From assembly GCF_009068765.1 (NCBI RefSeq), contig NZ_CP035534.1:248001-312000 (forward strand): a DNA stretch of 64,000 nt, given 5' to 3'. Position 1 is the first letter of the stretch. Every line of letters begins with the position of its first letter. The notes beneath the pieces are model-generated. The model did no database searches, was not told the origin of the DNA, and was given only the letters and a program-made list of their open reading frames with translations. The DNA is from Sulfurimonas hydrogeniphila (GTDB lineage: Bacteria; Campylobacterota; Campylobacteria; Campylobacterales; Sulfurimonadaceae). This document shows, one piece after another, positions 26,765-35,837 of this stretch. Both the position numbers and the translations under genes were made by a program.

Positions 26765-28840
26765 ATGGAAAATATAAAAACAATTGACAGTGTGTGCGCA
26801 TACTGTGGCGTAGGCTGTGACATTGCCGCACATGTTGATGTCAAAGAGAACAAAATCAAGAAGATATTCGCACATCCCGACGGTGCTACATCAGAGGGAA
26901 AGCTTTGTATCAAAGGAACATACGGTTTTGACTTTGTTGATGCAAAAGAGCGTATTAAAAATCCCCGTATCCGAAAAAGCTTTTTGGAAAAGAATCCTCA
27001 TATCAAAGCTGTTATAGCTGATTCGCTTCATTCTCTGGATGAAAAATGGTATGAAACAAATTTGGAGAGTGCAACAACAGCCGGTGCAATGAAGCTCAAA
27101 GATATTCAGGCAAAATATGGCGACAAATCTGTCTGTTCGCTTGGCGGGGCAAGAAGCTCTTGTGAGAGTGCCTACTATTTTCAGAAATTTACGCGTTATA
27201 CACTGAACTCTCCACATGTGGACAACTGTGCGAGAGTCTGCCATTCCCCATCACTAAAAGGCATGCGTCTTACTATAGGCGAAGGGGCTGCCTCGAATCC
27301 TTTTGATGATATATACAAAACAGAATTTATGATCGTAATGGGCTCAAATACTACAGAAGCTCATCCTATTGTCGGAAACCGTATGATAAAAGCGGCACAA
27401 AAGGGCACGCCTATTGCATGTTTTGATGTTCGTGAGATAAAACTGCACAAGTTTTCAAAGTATAAAGCGGTAACACCGCATGAATCAAATCTGCTTGTTT
27501 TAAATATGATAGCCTACACTATCATCAAAGAAGAGCTTTACTGTAAAGATTTTATCAAAAACAGAACAAAGAACTGGGAACATTTCAAGGAAAACATATT
27601 AGCCGACCCGTATGCAAATCCGGAGTTTTTCAGAGATGTAGAAGGGTATGAGTATCTTGCGGATATGCTTCCTGAAATTGCCCGTGAGTATGCGGCCAAA
27701 AAGTCTTTGATTCTCTGGGGTCTCGGGATTACCGAACATGTGGACGGTTCCTATGCTGTTATGGCCATAGTGCATTTGGCACTAATGACCGGAAATATAG
27801 GTAAAGACGGAGCCGGTGTTATGCCGCTTCGCGGACAGACCAATGTACAGGGTGTCTGTGACATGGGAATGCTTCCGTATTATGCGCCTGATTATACAGC
27901 TCCAAAAGAGGTAGGGCTAATGACACCCCAACTGGTTGACGGAATGCTTGACGGCAGTATAAAAGGTGTTCTCAACATTGGTGAGGATCTGACACACATT
28001 CATCCGAATCTTAACAAGATTACGAAAGCCTTTGAAAATTTGGAACTGATATTTGTGCAAGAGCTTTTTATGACAGATATTGCCGAACGTGCCGATATAG
28101 TGGTAGGTGTAAAATCAGCCTACGAAAAAACAGGTGTTTATATCAATGCCATGAGAAAAGTACATCTTTCAAGACCTTTGGTAGAGTGTGATTTACCTGA
28201 TGACTGGGAAGTGATCAAACTGCTTGATGAAAAGATGGGCGGCGGTTTTGGTTTTGACTCGTCCGAAGCAATATGGGAAGATGTCAGAAAAACAGCGACA
28301 AACAGATTTAAAGGCGCTTCTTACAAAGTGCTCAGAGAAAATGAAAAAAAAGGCATTTCCTGGCCGATAACCGAAGAGGGAGAGGGCACTCCTGTACTGC
28401 ATCGCGAAGATTTCAGAACACGTGACGGCATTGGTGCTTTTAGATACCACGGATACAAACTCTCAGGGATGGTAGAAGAGATTTTAAACAAAAATCTCAA
28501 AGGATACCATCTTACAACAGGCCGTGCTATGGCACATTACAACAACTCTGCACAAACAAAATATACCGAAAAACTGATGAAACGCTATACAGAGGATCTC
28601 TTGTTGGTACATGAAGAGGATGCGGCAGACTTTGTGAGCGAAAAGGTGATTCTAAAAACAGAGTTTGGTCAGACAAATCCTCTTCGTGTAAAGTTTACCA
28701 ACAAAGTCCGTCCAAAAACGCTTTATACAACATTTCATCATGCAGATTCAAAACTGAACAATATATTTGGAGACAAGAGTGATGAGCTGATTATGACAGC
28801 GGCATTTAAGTCTATACAAGTTGAAATAATAAACTGCTAA
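26765..28840 (+). CDS. Formate dehydrogenase-like molybdopterin oxidoreductase, cytoplasmic
   Basis: A 691-residue enzyme of the DMSO reductase family. The N-terminal 4Fe-4S site is C11, C14, C18 and C48 (CAYCGVGC). The metal-ligand region NCARVCHSPSLKG has Cys159 followed by His160, the arrangement of formate dehydrogenase H where the Cys is selenocysteine; GSNTTEAHPIVGNRM and MPLRGQTNVQG are further FDH blocks. There is no twin-arginine signal, so it is cytoplasmic, unlike the exported FdhA of this phylum. No iron-sulfur, diaphorase or hydrogenase partner gene is adjacent, so its electron partner is unknown. It could oxidise formate or reduce another substrate. Confidence 0.82.
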   Translation: MENIKTIDSVCAYCGVGCDIAAHVDVKENKIKKIFAHPDGATSEGKLCIKGTYGFDFVDAKERIKNPRIRKSFLEKNPHIKAVIADSLHSLDEKWYETNLESATTAGAMKLKDIQAKYGDKSVCSLGGARSSCESAYYFQKFTRYTLNSPHVDNCARVCHSPSLKGMRLTIGEGAASNPFDDIYKTEFMIVMGSNTTEAHPIVGNRMIKAAQKGTPIACFDVREIKLHKFSKYKAVTPHESNLLVLNMIAYTIIKEELYCKDFIKNRTKNWEHFKENILADPYANPEFFRDVEGYEYLADMLPEIAREYAAKKSLILWGLGITEHVDGSYAVMAIVHLALMTGNIGKDGAGVMPLRGQTNVQGVCDMGMLPYYAPDYTAPKEVGLMTPQLVDGMLDGSIKGVLNIGEDLTHIHPNLNKITKAFENLELIFVQELFMTDIAERADIVVGVKSAYEKTGVYINAMRKVHLSRPLVECDLPDDWEVIKLLDEKMGGGFGFDSSEAIWEDVRKTATNRFKGASYKVLRENEKKGISWPITEEGEGTPVLHREDFRTRDGIGAFRYHGYKLSGMVEEILNKNLKGYHLTTGRAMAHYNNSAQTKYTEKLMKRYTEDLLLVHEEDAADFVSEKVILKTEFGQTNPLRVKFTNKVRPKTLYTTFHHADSKLNNIFGDKSDELIMTAAFKSIQVEIINC

Positions 28841-28848
28841 GCAAACAC

Positions 28849-28932
28849 CAGCCCAGGTTAAAACCTGGGTTCCGAATAAATATAAGCATGTCAAGATATC
28901 GAGGAACCAAGACTTCAGTCTGGGCTGAGAGT
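28849..28932 (+). repeat. REP/BIME-like repeat, copy D (variant stems)
   Basis: Between the molybdoenzyme and yraN. Two inverted units: CAGCCCAGG...CCTGGGTTCCGA (28848-28876) and GGAACCAAGACTTCAGTCTGGG (28903-28924). The outer AGCC/GGTTCCGA and GGAACC/GGGCTGAGAGT edges match the other copies, but both stems have changed to CCCAGGTT/AACCTGGG and AGACT/AGTCT while keeping the pairing. Confidence 0.75.
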
Positions 28933-28966
28933 TGCTTTGAAAATTGCCAAGAAAGGACATAAACCC

Positions 28967-29296
28967 ATGAGCAGAGCAAAAGGAAATATAGCAGAAGAAA
29001 AGGCTGCTCTATTCCTGCAAGAACATGGGTATACTATTTTAGAAAAGAATTTTTATTCCCGTTTTGGCGAATTGGACATTATTGCCTTCAAAGATAATAT
29101 CCTGCATTTCATAGAAGTAAAAAGCGGTGAAAATTATGAACTAGCCATTCAAAACATAACACCGGCAAAACTCTCCCGTCTTATAAAAACCGCACAGGTC
29201 TATATGAAAAAAAATACTCTGGATCCTGAGTATATGTTTGATGCACTGATAGTCACCCCGAAAAACATAGAAATATTGGAAAATATTACAATTTAA
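28967..29296 (+). CDS. yraN: UPF0102 protein YraN (endonuclease-like fold)
   Basis: A 109-residue protein of the YraN family, small restriction-endonuclease-like fold proteins of unclear role, possibly in DNA processing. Seen are GNIAEEKAALFLQEHGY, LEKNFYSRFGELDIIAF and HFIEVKSG, which carry the E-D-ExK pattern of the fold. I start at the ATG at 28967, which gives the conserved opening and has AAAGGA upstream; an in-frame start ten codons earlier lies in the repeat. Confidence 0.88.
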   Translation: MSRAKGNIAEEKAALFLQEHGYTILEKNFYSRFGELDIIAFKDNILHFIEVKSGENYELAIQNITPAKLSRLIKTAQVYMKKNTLDPEYMFDALIVTPKNIEILENITI

Positions 29297-29347
29297 TTTA
29301 ATTTTTGCTAAACTGTAGAAAGTGATATTTTTTTTACAGGTTTTTTT

Positions 29348-30436
29348 ATGAAAAATAATTTTTTGAATGACACAATGAATAAAGACTATTTGCTCAAAAC
29401 ATTTGACAGAGATGTCATTTTTTCTGCAACTGATTTGCAGGGAAAAATTGTATATGCCAGTGAGGCATTTTGCAGAATAAGCAAATATTCAAAAGAAGAA
29501 CTTTTAGGAAAAAACCATAATATTTTAAGACATAAAGATATGCCAAAAGAGCTGTTTGCAGATTTGTGGGCTACTCTCAAAGCCGGAAAAGAATGGTATG
29601 GCGAGATAAAAAACAGGGCCAAAGACGGCAGTTTTTATTGGGTGTATGCGCATATCGGACCATATACCAATGAGAGCGGAGAAGTTGTCGGCTACCATGC
29701 ATTGAGAGAAAACATTACAGACAAAAAAGCTTTGCAGGAGCTGCAGAAAAATATGGAAAATATGAATGAGTATCTCAAAGAAGAGGTACACCGCAGAATC
29801 AAAGATATTGTAGCACTCAACAAAGATATACGCGAAACACAAAAAGAGATCATATTTACAATGGGCACAATCGGTGAGAGCCGTTCCAAAGAGACAGGAA
29901 ATCATGTAAGGCGGGTTGCAGAGTATTCCCGCTTGTTGGCGGAGTACAGTGGTATGGATAAATTTCATGCGCAGATGTTAAAAGAAGCAAGTCCAATGCA
30001 TGACATAGGAAAAGTAGGCATACCCGATGCTATACTCAACAAACCCGCAAGACATACAGCCCAGGAGACTGAAATTATGAAGACACATACTACTCTGGGG
30101 TATGATATGCTTAGACACAGCGACAAAGAACTTTTACAGATTGCAGCTACGATTGCGTATGAGCATCATGAAAAATATGACGGCTCTGGATATCCCAGAG
30201 GTTTGGCAGGAGAAGAGATAAGCATATATGCAAGAATTACCGCTGTAGCAGATGTATTTGATGCGCTTGGAAGCGAGAGAGTGTATAAAAAAGCCTGGAA
30301 GGATGAAGATATTGTTGCAATGTTTCAAGAAGAAAAAGGAAGACACTTTGACCCTCTGCTTGTTGATATATTTTTAAATAATATTGCGGACTTTAAGAAA
30401 ATAAGAGACCGATATTGTGATGTTGCCTGCTCTTAG
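29348..30436 (+). CDS. PAS-HD-GYP cyclic-di-GMP phosphodiesterase
   Basis: A 362-residue soluble protein. Residues about 20-130 are a PAS domain of the Aer-like type ([30 protein letters not shown]), which often binds FAD or heme for redox sensing. A helical linker leads to an HD-GYP domain (about 180-350): the HD pair in [19 protein letters not shown], then [14 protein letters not shown], the full GYP motif. It should hydrolyse c-di-GMP. It ends convergently on the thioredoxin-like gene, sharing the TTAG at the stop. Confidence 0.92.
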   Translation: MKNNFLNDTMNKDYLLKTFDRDVIFSATDLQGKIVYASEAFCRISKYSKEELLGKNHNILRHKDMPKELFADLWATLKAGKEWYGEIKNRAKDGSFYWVYAHIGPYTNESGEVVGYHALRENITDKKALQELQKNMENMNEYLKEEVHRRIKDIVALNKDIRETQKEIIFTMGTIGESRSKETGNHVRRVAEYSRLLAEYSGMDKFHAQMLKEASPMHDIGKVGIPDAILNKPARHTAQETEIMKTHTTLGYDMLRHSDKELLQIAATIAYEHHEKYDGSGYPRGLAGEEISIYARITAVADVFDALGSERVYKKAWKDEDIVAMFQEEKGRHFDPLLVDIFLNNIADFKKIRDRYCDVACS

Positions 30437-30831
30437 TTATTTGTATTTAAATCGGCTTCGTCTAAAAGGGTAAAAAAGCCTGCGGGCTCAAGCACTCCGA
30501 AACTTTCAAATAAAATTTTTCCCTGTGAATTAAGAAAATAGTGTCTTGGAACGCCGAATCTTTGGAATTTTTTTGGAATGAAGTGCCGGTCACGTGAGAG
30601 ATATACAAGAATATAGTCTTGACGAAGCCTCTGTATGACTTTTTTTTGAGAGAGTGTTACTTCTTTAAATCTTTTGCAAAAATGGCATCTGTCCGCTCCG
30701 ACAAAGAGGTAAATGTTTTTGTGCGCTTTTTGTGCTTGATTTACTGCCGTATTGTAATCATGCAGCCATTTGTCTGTTTCAAATCCAAAAAGAGAAGATG
30801 CTAAAAATAGGATAGTTATAAATGTTTTCAT
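30433..30831 (-). CDS. Periplasmic thioredoxin-fold protein
   Basis: A 132-residue exported protein: signal peptide [18 protein letters not shown], then a thioredoxin fold with the redox motif CHFC in [13 protein letters not shown], and the cis-Pro strand [13 protein letters not shown]. This is the small DUF255/thioredoxin_7-like type found in Campylobacterota, probably keeping periplasmic thiols reduced. The ATG at 30831 is preferred over a TTG two codons earlier. It diverges from the aldehyde dehydrogenase. Confidence 0.82.
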   Translation of the reverse strand: MKTFITILFLASSLFGFETDKWLHDYNTAVNQAQKAHKNIYLFVGADRCHFCKRFKEVTLSQKKVIQRLRQDYILVYLSRDRHFIPKKFQRFGVPRHYFLNSQGKILFESFGVLEPAGFFTLLDEADLNTNN

Positions 30832-30901
30832 AATCAAATTGTATTAGGATTACAATTAAAATGATATAATTTTCCTAATATAAAATGATATCTTAGGAAA
30901 A

Positions 30902-32323
30902 ATGATGAAAGAAGCAAAAATATTTTTCGGTTCTAAAGAAGCAGAAAAAGCAGAAGTAAGCCAAAGAAAATCGCCTTACAGCGGGGAAGTGGTTTCAACT
31001 GCTCCTGTATGCAGTGAAGAGGATGCAAAAAAAGCATTGCAGATTGCCAAAGATGCCGCTGTATTTGCCAAAAAAAGTACTTTGGCACAGCGTTGCGCAT
31101 GGCTGCTTGATGTTGCCAAAAAACTTCAAGAAAACAAAGAAGATTTGGCAAAAACCATTACGGATGAAGTAGGGAAGCCTATCTCTTTTTCACGTATAGA
31201 AGTTGAACGTTGTATTGAAACCATAACGCTTTCAGCAGAGACAATGCGGACAATGCACGGTGAAACGATCAACACTGATGCCATGCCCAGCGGAAAAAAA
31301 ACGCTTAGCTTTTTTCGACGCGAACCTGCCGGTGTTGTTGTGGCAATTACGCCTTTTAATTTTCCTTTAAATCTCGTGGCACATAAACTCGGACCGGCAC
31401 TTGTCGCAGGTAATGCCGTAGTGCTTAAACCGACACCCGAAGCACCTCTGACCGCATACAAGTTTGCAAAGCTTTTTATAGAGAGTGATTATGCCGTACC
31501 TGATGCATTAAGTGTTGTTTACGGTGATGCAGAAGTTGGTAATGCACTAATTACAAGCGATATTCCCCGTGTTATCAGTTTTACAGGCAGTGTTCCTGTC
31601 GGCAATATTATTACAAAGAATGCCGGTATCAAAAAAATAGGACTTGAACTCGGAGGCAATGCCGCGACATTCATAGAAAAATCGGCTGATCTGGCCTATG
31701 CTGCAACGAAATGCGCCATGGGTGCTTTTGTCAATTCGGGACAGGTGTGTATATCGCTGCAGCGTATTTATGTGCAAGAAGATATATATGATGAATTTGC
31801 AGAACTTATGGCAGCGGCTACAAAAAAACTCAAAGTCGGCAGCCCTTATGATGAGGAGACATTTATGGGACCGCTCATAGACGATGAATCATGCCAGCGT
31901 GCTATGGGTTGGGTTGATGCCGCTATAAAAGAGGGTGCAATTCCTTTACTGGTTCCGCGTTTGGAAGGCAGAACATTTTATCCCTGTGTCATGGCAAATG
32001 TAAGGGATGATATGGCAATTGTCTGCGAAGAGGTCTTTGCACCGATAGTTTCGCTGGTAAAAGTGATGGATTTTGATGATGCTGCCCTAAGAATGAATGA
32101 CTCGCCTTACGGTTTGCAGTTTTCGATTTTTACGAACGATTTAAGCATTGCAAACCGTGCAATAGAGGAGCTTGATGCGGGCGGAATAGTTATAAACGAT
32201 ATGCCGACACTTCGTTTTGACATACAGCCCTACGGCGGGGTGAAACTCAGCGGAGTAGGACGCGAAGGTCCGCGTTTTGCCATAGAAGAGATGACGGAGT
32301 TGAAGTCTATTGTCATTTGTTAA
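30902..32323 (+). CDS. NAD(P)-dependent aldehyde dehydrogenase
   Basis: A 473-residue soluble aldehyde dehydrogenase. Seen are TPFNFPLNLVAHKLGPALVAGN, the cofactor loop FTGSVPVG, the general base in LELGGNAA, the catalytic cysteine in NSGQVCIS (about residue 282), and EEVFAPIVSL. The sequence is of the succinate-semialdehyde/lactaldehyde/non-phosphorylating GAPDH group rather than the betaine group; substrate cannot be named. Two adjacent ATGs follow AGGA; either may be the start. Confidence 0.9.
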   Translation: MMKEAKIFFGSKEAEKAEVSQRKSPYSGEVVSTAPVCSEEDAKKALQIAKDAAVFAKKSTLAQRCAWLLDVAKKLQENKEDLAKTITDEVGKPISFSRIEVERCIETITLSAETMRTMHGETINTDAMPSGKKTLSFFRREPAGVVVAITPFNFPLNLVAHKLGPALVAGNAVVLKPTPEAPLTAYKFAKLFIESDYAVPDALSVVYGDAEVGNALITSDIPRVISFTGSVPVGNIITKNAGIKKIGLELGGNAATFIEKSADLAYAATKCAMGAFVNSGQVCISLQRIYVQEDIYDEFAELMAAATKKLKVGSPYDEETFMGPLIDDESCQRAMGWVDAAIKEGAIPLLVPRLEGRTFYPCVMANVRDDMAIVCEEVFAPIVSLVKVMDFDDAALRMNDSPYGLQFSIFTNDLSIANRAIEELDAGGIVINDMPTLRFDIQPYGGVKLSGVGREGPRFAIEEMTELKSIVIC

Positions 32324-32357
32324 ATGACAAGTGAAATTTAGACTTTTGTACCCTAAG

Positions 32358-32462
32358 AGTCGGCACTAAAGTACCGATTCCGATGAAAGAGCTTTTGGGA
32401 ACCCGTACTTTTAACGCTAAAGCGTAACTTAGAAAAAACTAAATTTTTTTCTGCAGTGCGGG
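32358..32462 (+). repeat. REP/BIME-like repeat, copy E (long form)
   Basis: After the aldehyde dehydrogenase. It has AGTCGGCACTAAAGTACCGA (hairpin unit) and then GGGAACCCGTACTT, an internal TTAACGCTAAAGCG hairpin, the AGAAAAAACTAAATTTTTTT tract and CTGCAGTGCGGG. Here the units occur in the order opposite to copies B and C. Confidence 0.75.
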
Positions 32463-32488
32463 TTTTGTTTTTTACAAGAGAGGGCTGT

Positions 32489-32953
32489 ATGAAAAAAAAA
32501 GTAATCGTTTCTGCCTGTTTACTCGGTGAGTGTTGCCGTTATGACGGTAAAACAAAAAAGACAGATGTGGTAGAAGAGGCTTTAAAGGAGTATGAAATCA
32601 TTCCTTTCTGCCCTGAAGCACCGCTTTTTGGAACGCCGAGAGAACGTATCAATGTTTTGGAAATACACGGAAAAAAGAGAATCGTGACAGATGAGACAAA
32701 CAAAGACGTTACACAGCTTTTGGAAGACGAAACAAACGCTTTTATGAAACTGCATCCAAAGGTTGAGCGTATCATTCTCAAATCAAAGTCACCAAGCTGC
32801 GGATATGGTACGACTCCTGTTTTGAATGAGAAAAAAGAGACTGTGAAACTCGGCAACGGAATCGCTGCAGAGCTTATGAGCAAATATTACAAAAATATCA
32901 AAATCGAAGATGAATTAAATTTTATGAAACATAATCCAAACGAGTCAGGTTGA
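32489..32953 (+). CDS. DUF523 family protein
   Basis: A 154-residue cytoplasmic protein of the DUF523 family, function unknown. The family cysteine motifs are clear: VSACLLGECCRYDGK near the N-terminus, CPEAPLFGTPRERI, and SKSPSCGYG near residue 108, suggesting a metal or thiol site. The ATG at 32489 after AGAGAGGG begins the family match; an in-frame start eleven codons earlier lies in the repeat. Its 3' end overlaps the opposite-strand small gene by about 30 bp. Confidence 0.87.
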   Translation: MKKKVIVSACLLGECCRYDGKTKKTDVVEEALKEYEIIPFCPEAPLFGTPRERINVLEIHGKKRIVTDETNKDVTQLLEDETNAFMKLHPKVERIILKSKSPSCGYGTTPVLNEKKETVKLGNGIAAELMSKYYKNIKIEDELNFMKHNPNESG

Positions 32954-33155
32954 CATACCAGTCATCTCTGTAATAATGGCGTGACGGTTTCAGATAGACT
33001 TTAAAAGCATCCTCAAAACACTCGATTTTTTTGATAAAATTCTCAGGGATTCCAAGCGTGTTTTCGCAAATGCTTTTGGCGCAGGCATCATCCAGATCAT
33101 AAAAAAACTCTAACTCGGGATTGTTCGCATCTATCGTAAACTCTCTCTCATGCAT
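32922..33155 (-). CDS. Small acidic protein, unknown
   Basis: A 77-residue soluble protein starting MHEREFTIDANNPELEF, with a mixed acid-aromatic composition and no known motif. A GGAG nine bases before the ATG at 33155 favours that start; an ATG five codons earlier is possible. It converges with DUF523 and overlaps its last 32 bp. Coding is likely but function unknown. Confidence 0.55.
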   Translation of the reverse strand: MHEREFTIDANNPELEFFYDLDDACAKSICENTLGIPENFIKKIECFEDAFKVYLKPSRHYYRDDWYVNLTRLDYVS

Positions 33156-33241
33156 TTTGTTTTTCTCCATTTTCAGTGGGTTTGAAAATTGTAGTATTTT
33201 TTTATTCCATTTTGGTTACAAAGAGTGACACATATTCTCTG

Positions 33242-33709
33242 TTAATCTCCTACAGGAATATAGGCAAAACCGTCATTTTGTTTGTTGATAAGTCCTATGG
33301 TAGAGTTTGGAATAATTTTTACAAAAGGAACAATGTCATCTTTTGTAAGCCTGTTGCGGTCCATTGCCGCTCCACACATTAGAAATTCCACATCGTAGGT
33401 GTCAGCCATTGTGGCGATACGCTGCTTGAGCTCTTTGTAGGCTTTTTGAAGTTTTTGATCATTTTTAAAGATGGTAGTGTCCAGATTTTTTACAAAAAAC
33501 CTGTAGGCTCCTCCATGGATAACAACGGCCACATCAAGCTCTTTGAGCTGGTTTGCATAGAGTGTTTTGTTGAAAACAATTCCTTTGAGTATATTTCTTT
33601 CAAATTTTGCCAAATTTTTTGTTGTCAAATCATACACTGCCTTTGCATTTTCATCTTCGGCCTGAACCAGACTAAGAAGTAAGGTTAAAATCAGTATCAC
33701 TTTTTTCAT
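33242..33709 (-). CDS. Periplasmic DsrE-like protein
   Basis: A 155-residue exported protein with signal peptide MKKVILILTLLLSLVQAED. The mature part follows the DsrE/F fold used in sulfur transfer: VAVVIHGGAYRFFVKN, an alpha/beta arrangement, and a single cysteine in FLMCGAAMDRN, the position of the sulfur-carrier cysteine in DsrE. Together with the adjacent rhodanese-type gene (74 bp upstream, same strand) this suggests periplasmic persulfide handling. Confidence 0.8.
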   Translation of the reverse strand: MKKVILILTLLLSLVQAEDENAKAVYDLTTKNLAKFERNILKGIVFNKTLYANQLKELDVAVVIHGGAYRFFVKNLDTTIFKNDQKLQKAYKELKQRIATMADTYDVEFLMCGAAMDRNRLTKDDIVPFVKIIPNSTIGLINKQNDGFAYIPVGD

Positions 33710-33783
33710 TTATACATTCCTTTTGAATTAATGGCATTGGAGATGCCCTTATATTATCCCAGATAAGTAAAATTTATGTAAAA

Positions 33784-34254
33784 TCACTTTTCTTTTTTTA
33801 GTACAACTTCACCCAGACCTGTTTTTACAGGGTATCCTGCTTTTACCCAGCCTTTGAGCCCGCCTTTGAGCGTGGTTACATTTTTGTAACCCATTTTTTT
33901 CAACACTTCGGCTGCCAATGCCCCTCTGCCTCCGCTTCGACAATATGTTACTATCAGGACATCAGGATCTTTGATCTTTTTCGCCGCTTCCCATTCCAGA
34001 TTGCCGCGTGTAATGGCTACAAAGTTTTCTTTGTTGAACTCATCATAGGGAATACTTCCCTCGGCTCGCTGTTCACTCTCTCTTACATCCAGAACAATGA
34101 CGTCTTCACCCTCATCAAGCAAAGCTTTAAGCTGTTTTGCAGGCATCTCTCCCACACTTTTTCTGGCTTCTTTGATAAGCACCATTTTATTTGCAATATC
34201 TGCCATAAGCAGGTTGGTACTCAACAATGCAATGATCAACAACAATTTTTTCAT
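33784..34254 (-). CDS. Periplasmic rhodanese-domain protein
   Basis: A 156-residue exported rhodanese-like protein. The signal peptide is MKKLLLIIALLSTNLLMAD; then the fold appears as VIVLDVRESEQRAEGSIP, and the active-site loop is TYCRSGGRGALAA, with the catalytic cysteine in CRSGGR. It could move sulfane sulfur to the DsrE-like protein encoded just downstream. The upstream region holds a 14-bp palindrome and then the IS110-type element. Confidence 0.88.
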   Translation of the reverse strand: MKKLLLIIALLSTNLLMADIANKMVLIKEARKSVGEMPAKQLKALLDEGEDVIVLDVRESEQRAEGSIPYDEFNKENFVAITRGNLEWEAAKKIKDPDVLIVTYCRSGGRGALAAEVLKKMGYKNVTTLKGGLKGWVKAGYPVKTGLGEVVLKKEK

Positions 34255-34277
34255 TGTTATTCCTCGTATAATAAATT

Positions 34278-34315
34278 TATCAAATCATTACATCCAAAGG
34301 AGTAGTGATTTGATA
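34278..34315. promoter_or_regulatory. 14-bp inverted repeat upstream of the rhodanese gene
   Basis: TATCAAATCATTAC (34278-34291) faces GTAGTGATTTGATA (34302-34315), 13 of 14 pairing, with a 10-bp spacer, 24 bp upstream of the rhodanese start. It may be an operator of that operon. IS110-family elements often insert next to palindromes, so it could also mark the target. No experiment is implied by the sequence. Confidence 0.4.
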
Positions 34316-34347
34316 TTTATTTTTTAGTTTTTGATAAAGTTGTTATG

Positions 34348-34389
34348 TTTGTCAAATACTAAAACAACTTACAGTTAAAGAGTTGAATG
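34348..34389 (+). repeat. Left inverted repeat of the IS110-type element
   Basis: Imperfect partner of 35796-35837; the conserved inner core is ACAACTTA then GTTAAA then AGTTGAAT. It lies 161 bp before the transposase start, leaving room for a noncoding RNA. Confidence 0.75.
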
Positions 34390-34550
34390 ACAGTCATTTT
34401 TCCTTATGAGGTGTAATGCCAACTATCTAAGAAAGCATACTGCGTTTAACCTGAGTAACTTACCCATAGGATGCCAGGATGAGTTCTATCTCAATCCTCT
34501 ATCGTTACGAGGCTGTAAGAAAAAAGTTAAACATACGAAAGGATGTACAG
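34390..34550 (+). ncRNA. Candidate bridge RNA region (left noncoding end)
   Basis: Noncoding 161 bp between the left repeat and the transposase. It can form hairpins, for instance GGATGAG-TTCTAT-CTCAATCC and CCTC-TATCGTTAC-GAGG. In IS110-group elements the guide (bridge) RNA is made from this position (established for IS621). Whether this element follows that layout or the IS1111 layout with the RNA at the other end cannot be told here. Confidence 0.35.
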
Positions 34551-35789
34551 ATGCACTATTATGTAGGTATAGATATAGCAAAAGGTTTTCATGTTGCCTG
34601 TGTGGTTAATCAAGATGATAAAGTGATAAAGAAGTCACTTAAGTTCAGCAATGATGAGAATGGCTTTAATGAGCTACTTTTACTTTTAAACTCCATTGAT
34701 GAAGTATCAACCTTTACCATTGGTATGGAAGCCACTGGAATTTTCTTTGAAAATCTCTATCTTTATCTGAGTGAAAAAGGATTTAATGTACTATTACTCA
34801 ATCCTTATCAAACAAATAGATTTAGAGAGATGGACAGCATGAAGAAAGTAAAAAATGACAACATTGATGCTTTAATGATAGCAGCTCTTATTAAATCAGG
34901 CAGATACTCTAAAGCCTATGTAAGTGAAGATACTTATCAGAGTATCAAATCACTCTATAGACATAAGAATAATCTACTTGAAGAGATGAAAAAGCATAAA
35001 AGACAAATCTCTACACTCTTAGCTGTGGTATTCCCAGAGATGGAACAAGTGATAAGAGATCCCTTTAATGTGACAGGCTTGGCACTTTTAGAGAAGTATC
35101 CAACTGCAAAGCATTATCATCATGCGAGTGTAGAGAGAATACTAAAAACCTTTCGGGGTATCAAAGGCAATAACTTCAATGAAGAAAAAGCTACAAAGCT
35201 TTTAGAGTTAGCCAAACACTCTGTTTATCAAGGCAATGGTGTAGATGAGAGAGCTTATGTTATTAAATCTCATATCCGAGTGATTAAGCTTCTACAAGAG
35301 GAGCTTAAAGAGCTTGAGAATGAGATGTTAAAGCTTTTTAATCAAACACCGCAACTTGAGAGTAATGAAGAGCAAGAGATTATGAATATTATTGATAATC
35401 TTAGAACCATACCAGGTGTGAGTGATAAAACCATCTTTGCTCTTATTAGTGAGTGTGGAGACTTAGCGCGATTCAAAAATAATTCTCACTTCATTGGTTA
35501 TTTAGGTCTTTATCCTACACTAGAGCAATCAGGTAATAAACTCACCTACGGTGCAATCGCAAAAAGAGGTGCAAAGCTTGCTAAAAAAGCTCTCTATCAA
35601 GCCGCTATTGCTGCCATTAGGCATAATGAGCAACTCAACAAGCTTTTTCTTGACAAGGTCTCTCAAGGTAGAGCCAAAAAGGAAGCTGTTGTGATTGTTG
35701 CAAGGAAGCTTGCACATATCATTTTAGCTATATATAAAAACAATGTTGCCTATAACCCACAAAGGGTATTTCAAGCATCACTATCCTAA
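34551..35789 (+). CDS. IS110-family transposase (DEDD recombinase)
   Basis: A 412-residue DEDD/serine recombinase. The N-terminal RuvC-like part shows YVGIDIAKGFHVA, GMEATGIFFENL and VKNDNIDALMIA (the acidic residues), and the C-terminal Tnp_20 part has TIPGVSDKTIFALISE, FIGYLGLYPTLEQSG and KRGAKLAKKALYQAA, where the serine-bearing segment is expected. I start at the ATG at 34551, which gives the canonical MxxYVGIDIAK opening; an upstream in-frame start would add 24 residues from the noncoding end. The gene looks intact. Confidence 0.93.
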   Translation: MHYYVGIDIAKGFHVACVVNQDDKVIKKSLKFSNDENGFNELLLLLNSIDEVSTFTIGMEATGIFFENLYLYLSEKGFNVLLLNPYQTNRFREMDSMKKVKNDNIDALMIAALIKSGRYSKAYVSEDTYQSIKSLYRHKNNLLEEMKKHKRQISTLLAVVFPEMEQVIRDPFNVTGLALLEKYPTAKHYHHASVERILKTFRGIKGNNFNEEKATKLLELAKHSVYQGNGVDERAYVIKSHIRVIKLLQEELKELENEMLKLFNQTPQLESNEEQEIMNIIDNLRTIPGVSDKTIFALISECGDLARFKNNSHFIGYLGLYPTLEQSGNKLTYGAIAKRGAKLAKKALYQAAIAAIRHNEQLNKLFLDKVSQGRAKKEAVVIVARKLAHIILAIYKNNVAYNPQRVFQASLS

Positions 35790-35795
35790 AGTTTA

Positions 35796-35837
35796 ATTCA
35801 ACTATTTAACAATAAGTTGTTATAGAACTTGATAAAC
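35796..35837 (-). repeat. Right inverted repeat of the IS110-type element
   Basis: Begins 6 bp after the transposase stop, inverted to 34348-34389. In IS1111-group elements the noncoding RNA lies at this end, see the next entry. Confidence 0.75.

Larger units (their letters stand above)
34348..35837 (+). mobile_element. IS110-family insertion sequence (subterminal inverted repeats)
   Basis: An element of at least 1.49 kb with one transposase gene, bounded by imperfect 42-bp inverted repeats at 34348-34389 and 35796-35837 (about 34 of 42 match; longest exact run AACAACTTA and GTTAAA). IS110/IS1111 elements do not give target duplications, and in the IS1111 group the repeats lie a little inside the true ends, so the outer boundaries may be further out. 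It lies between the rhodanese gene and the ArsR-type regulator. Confidence 0.8.
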
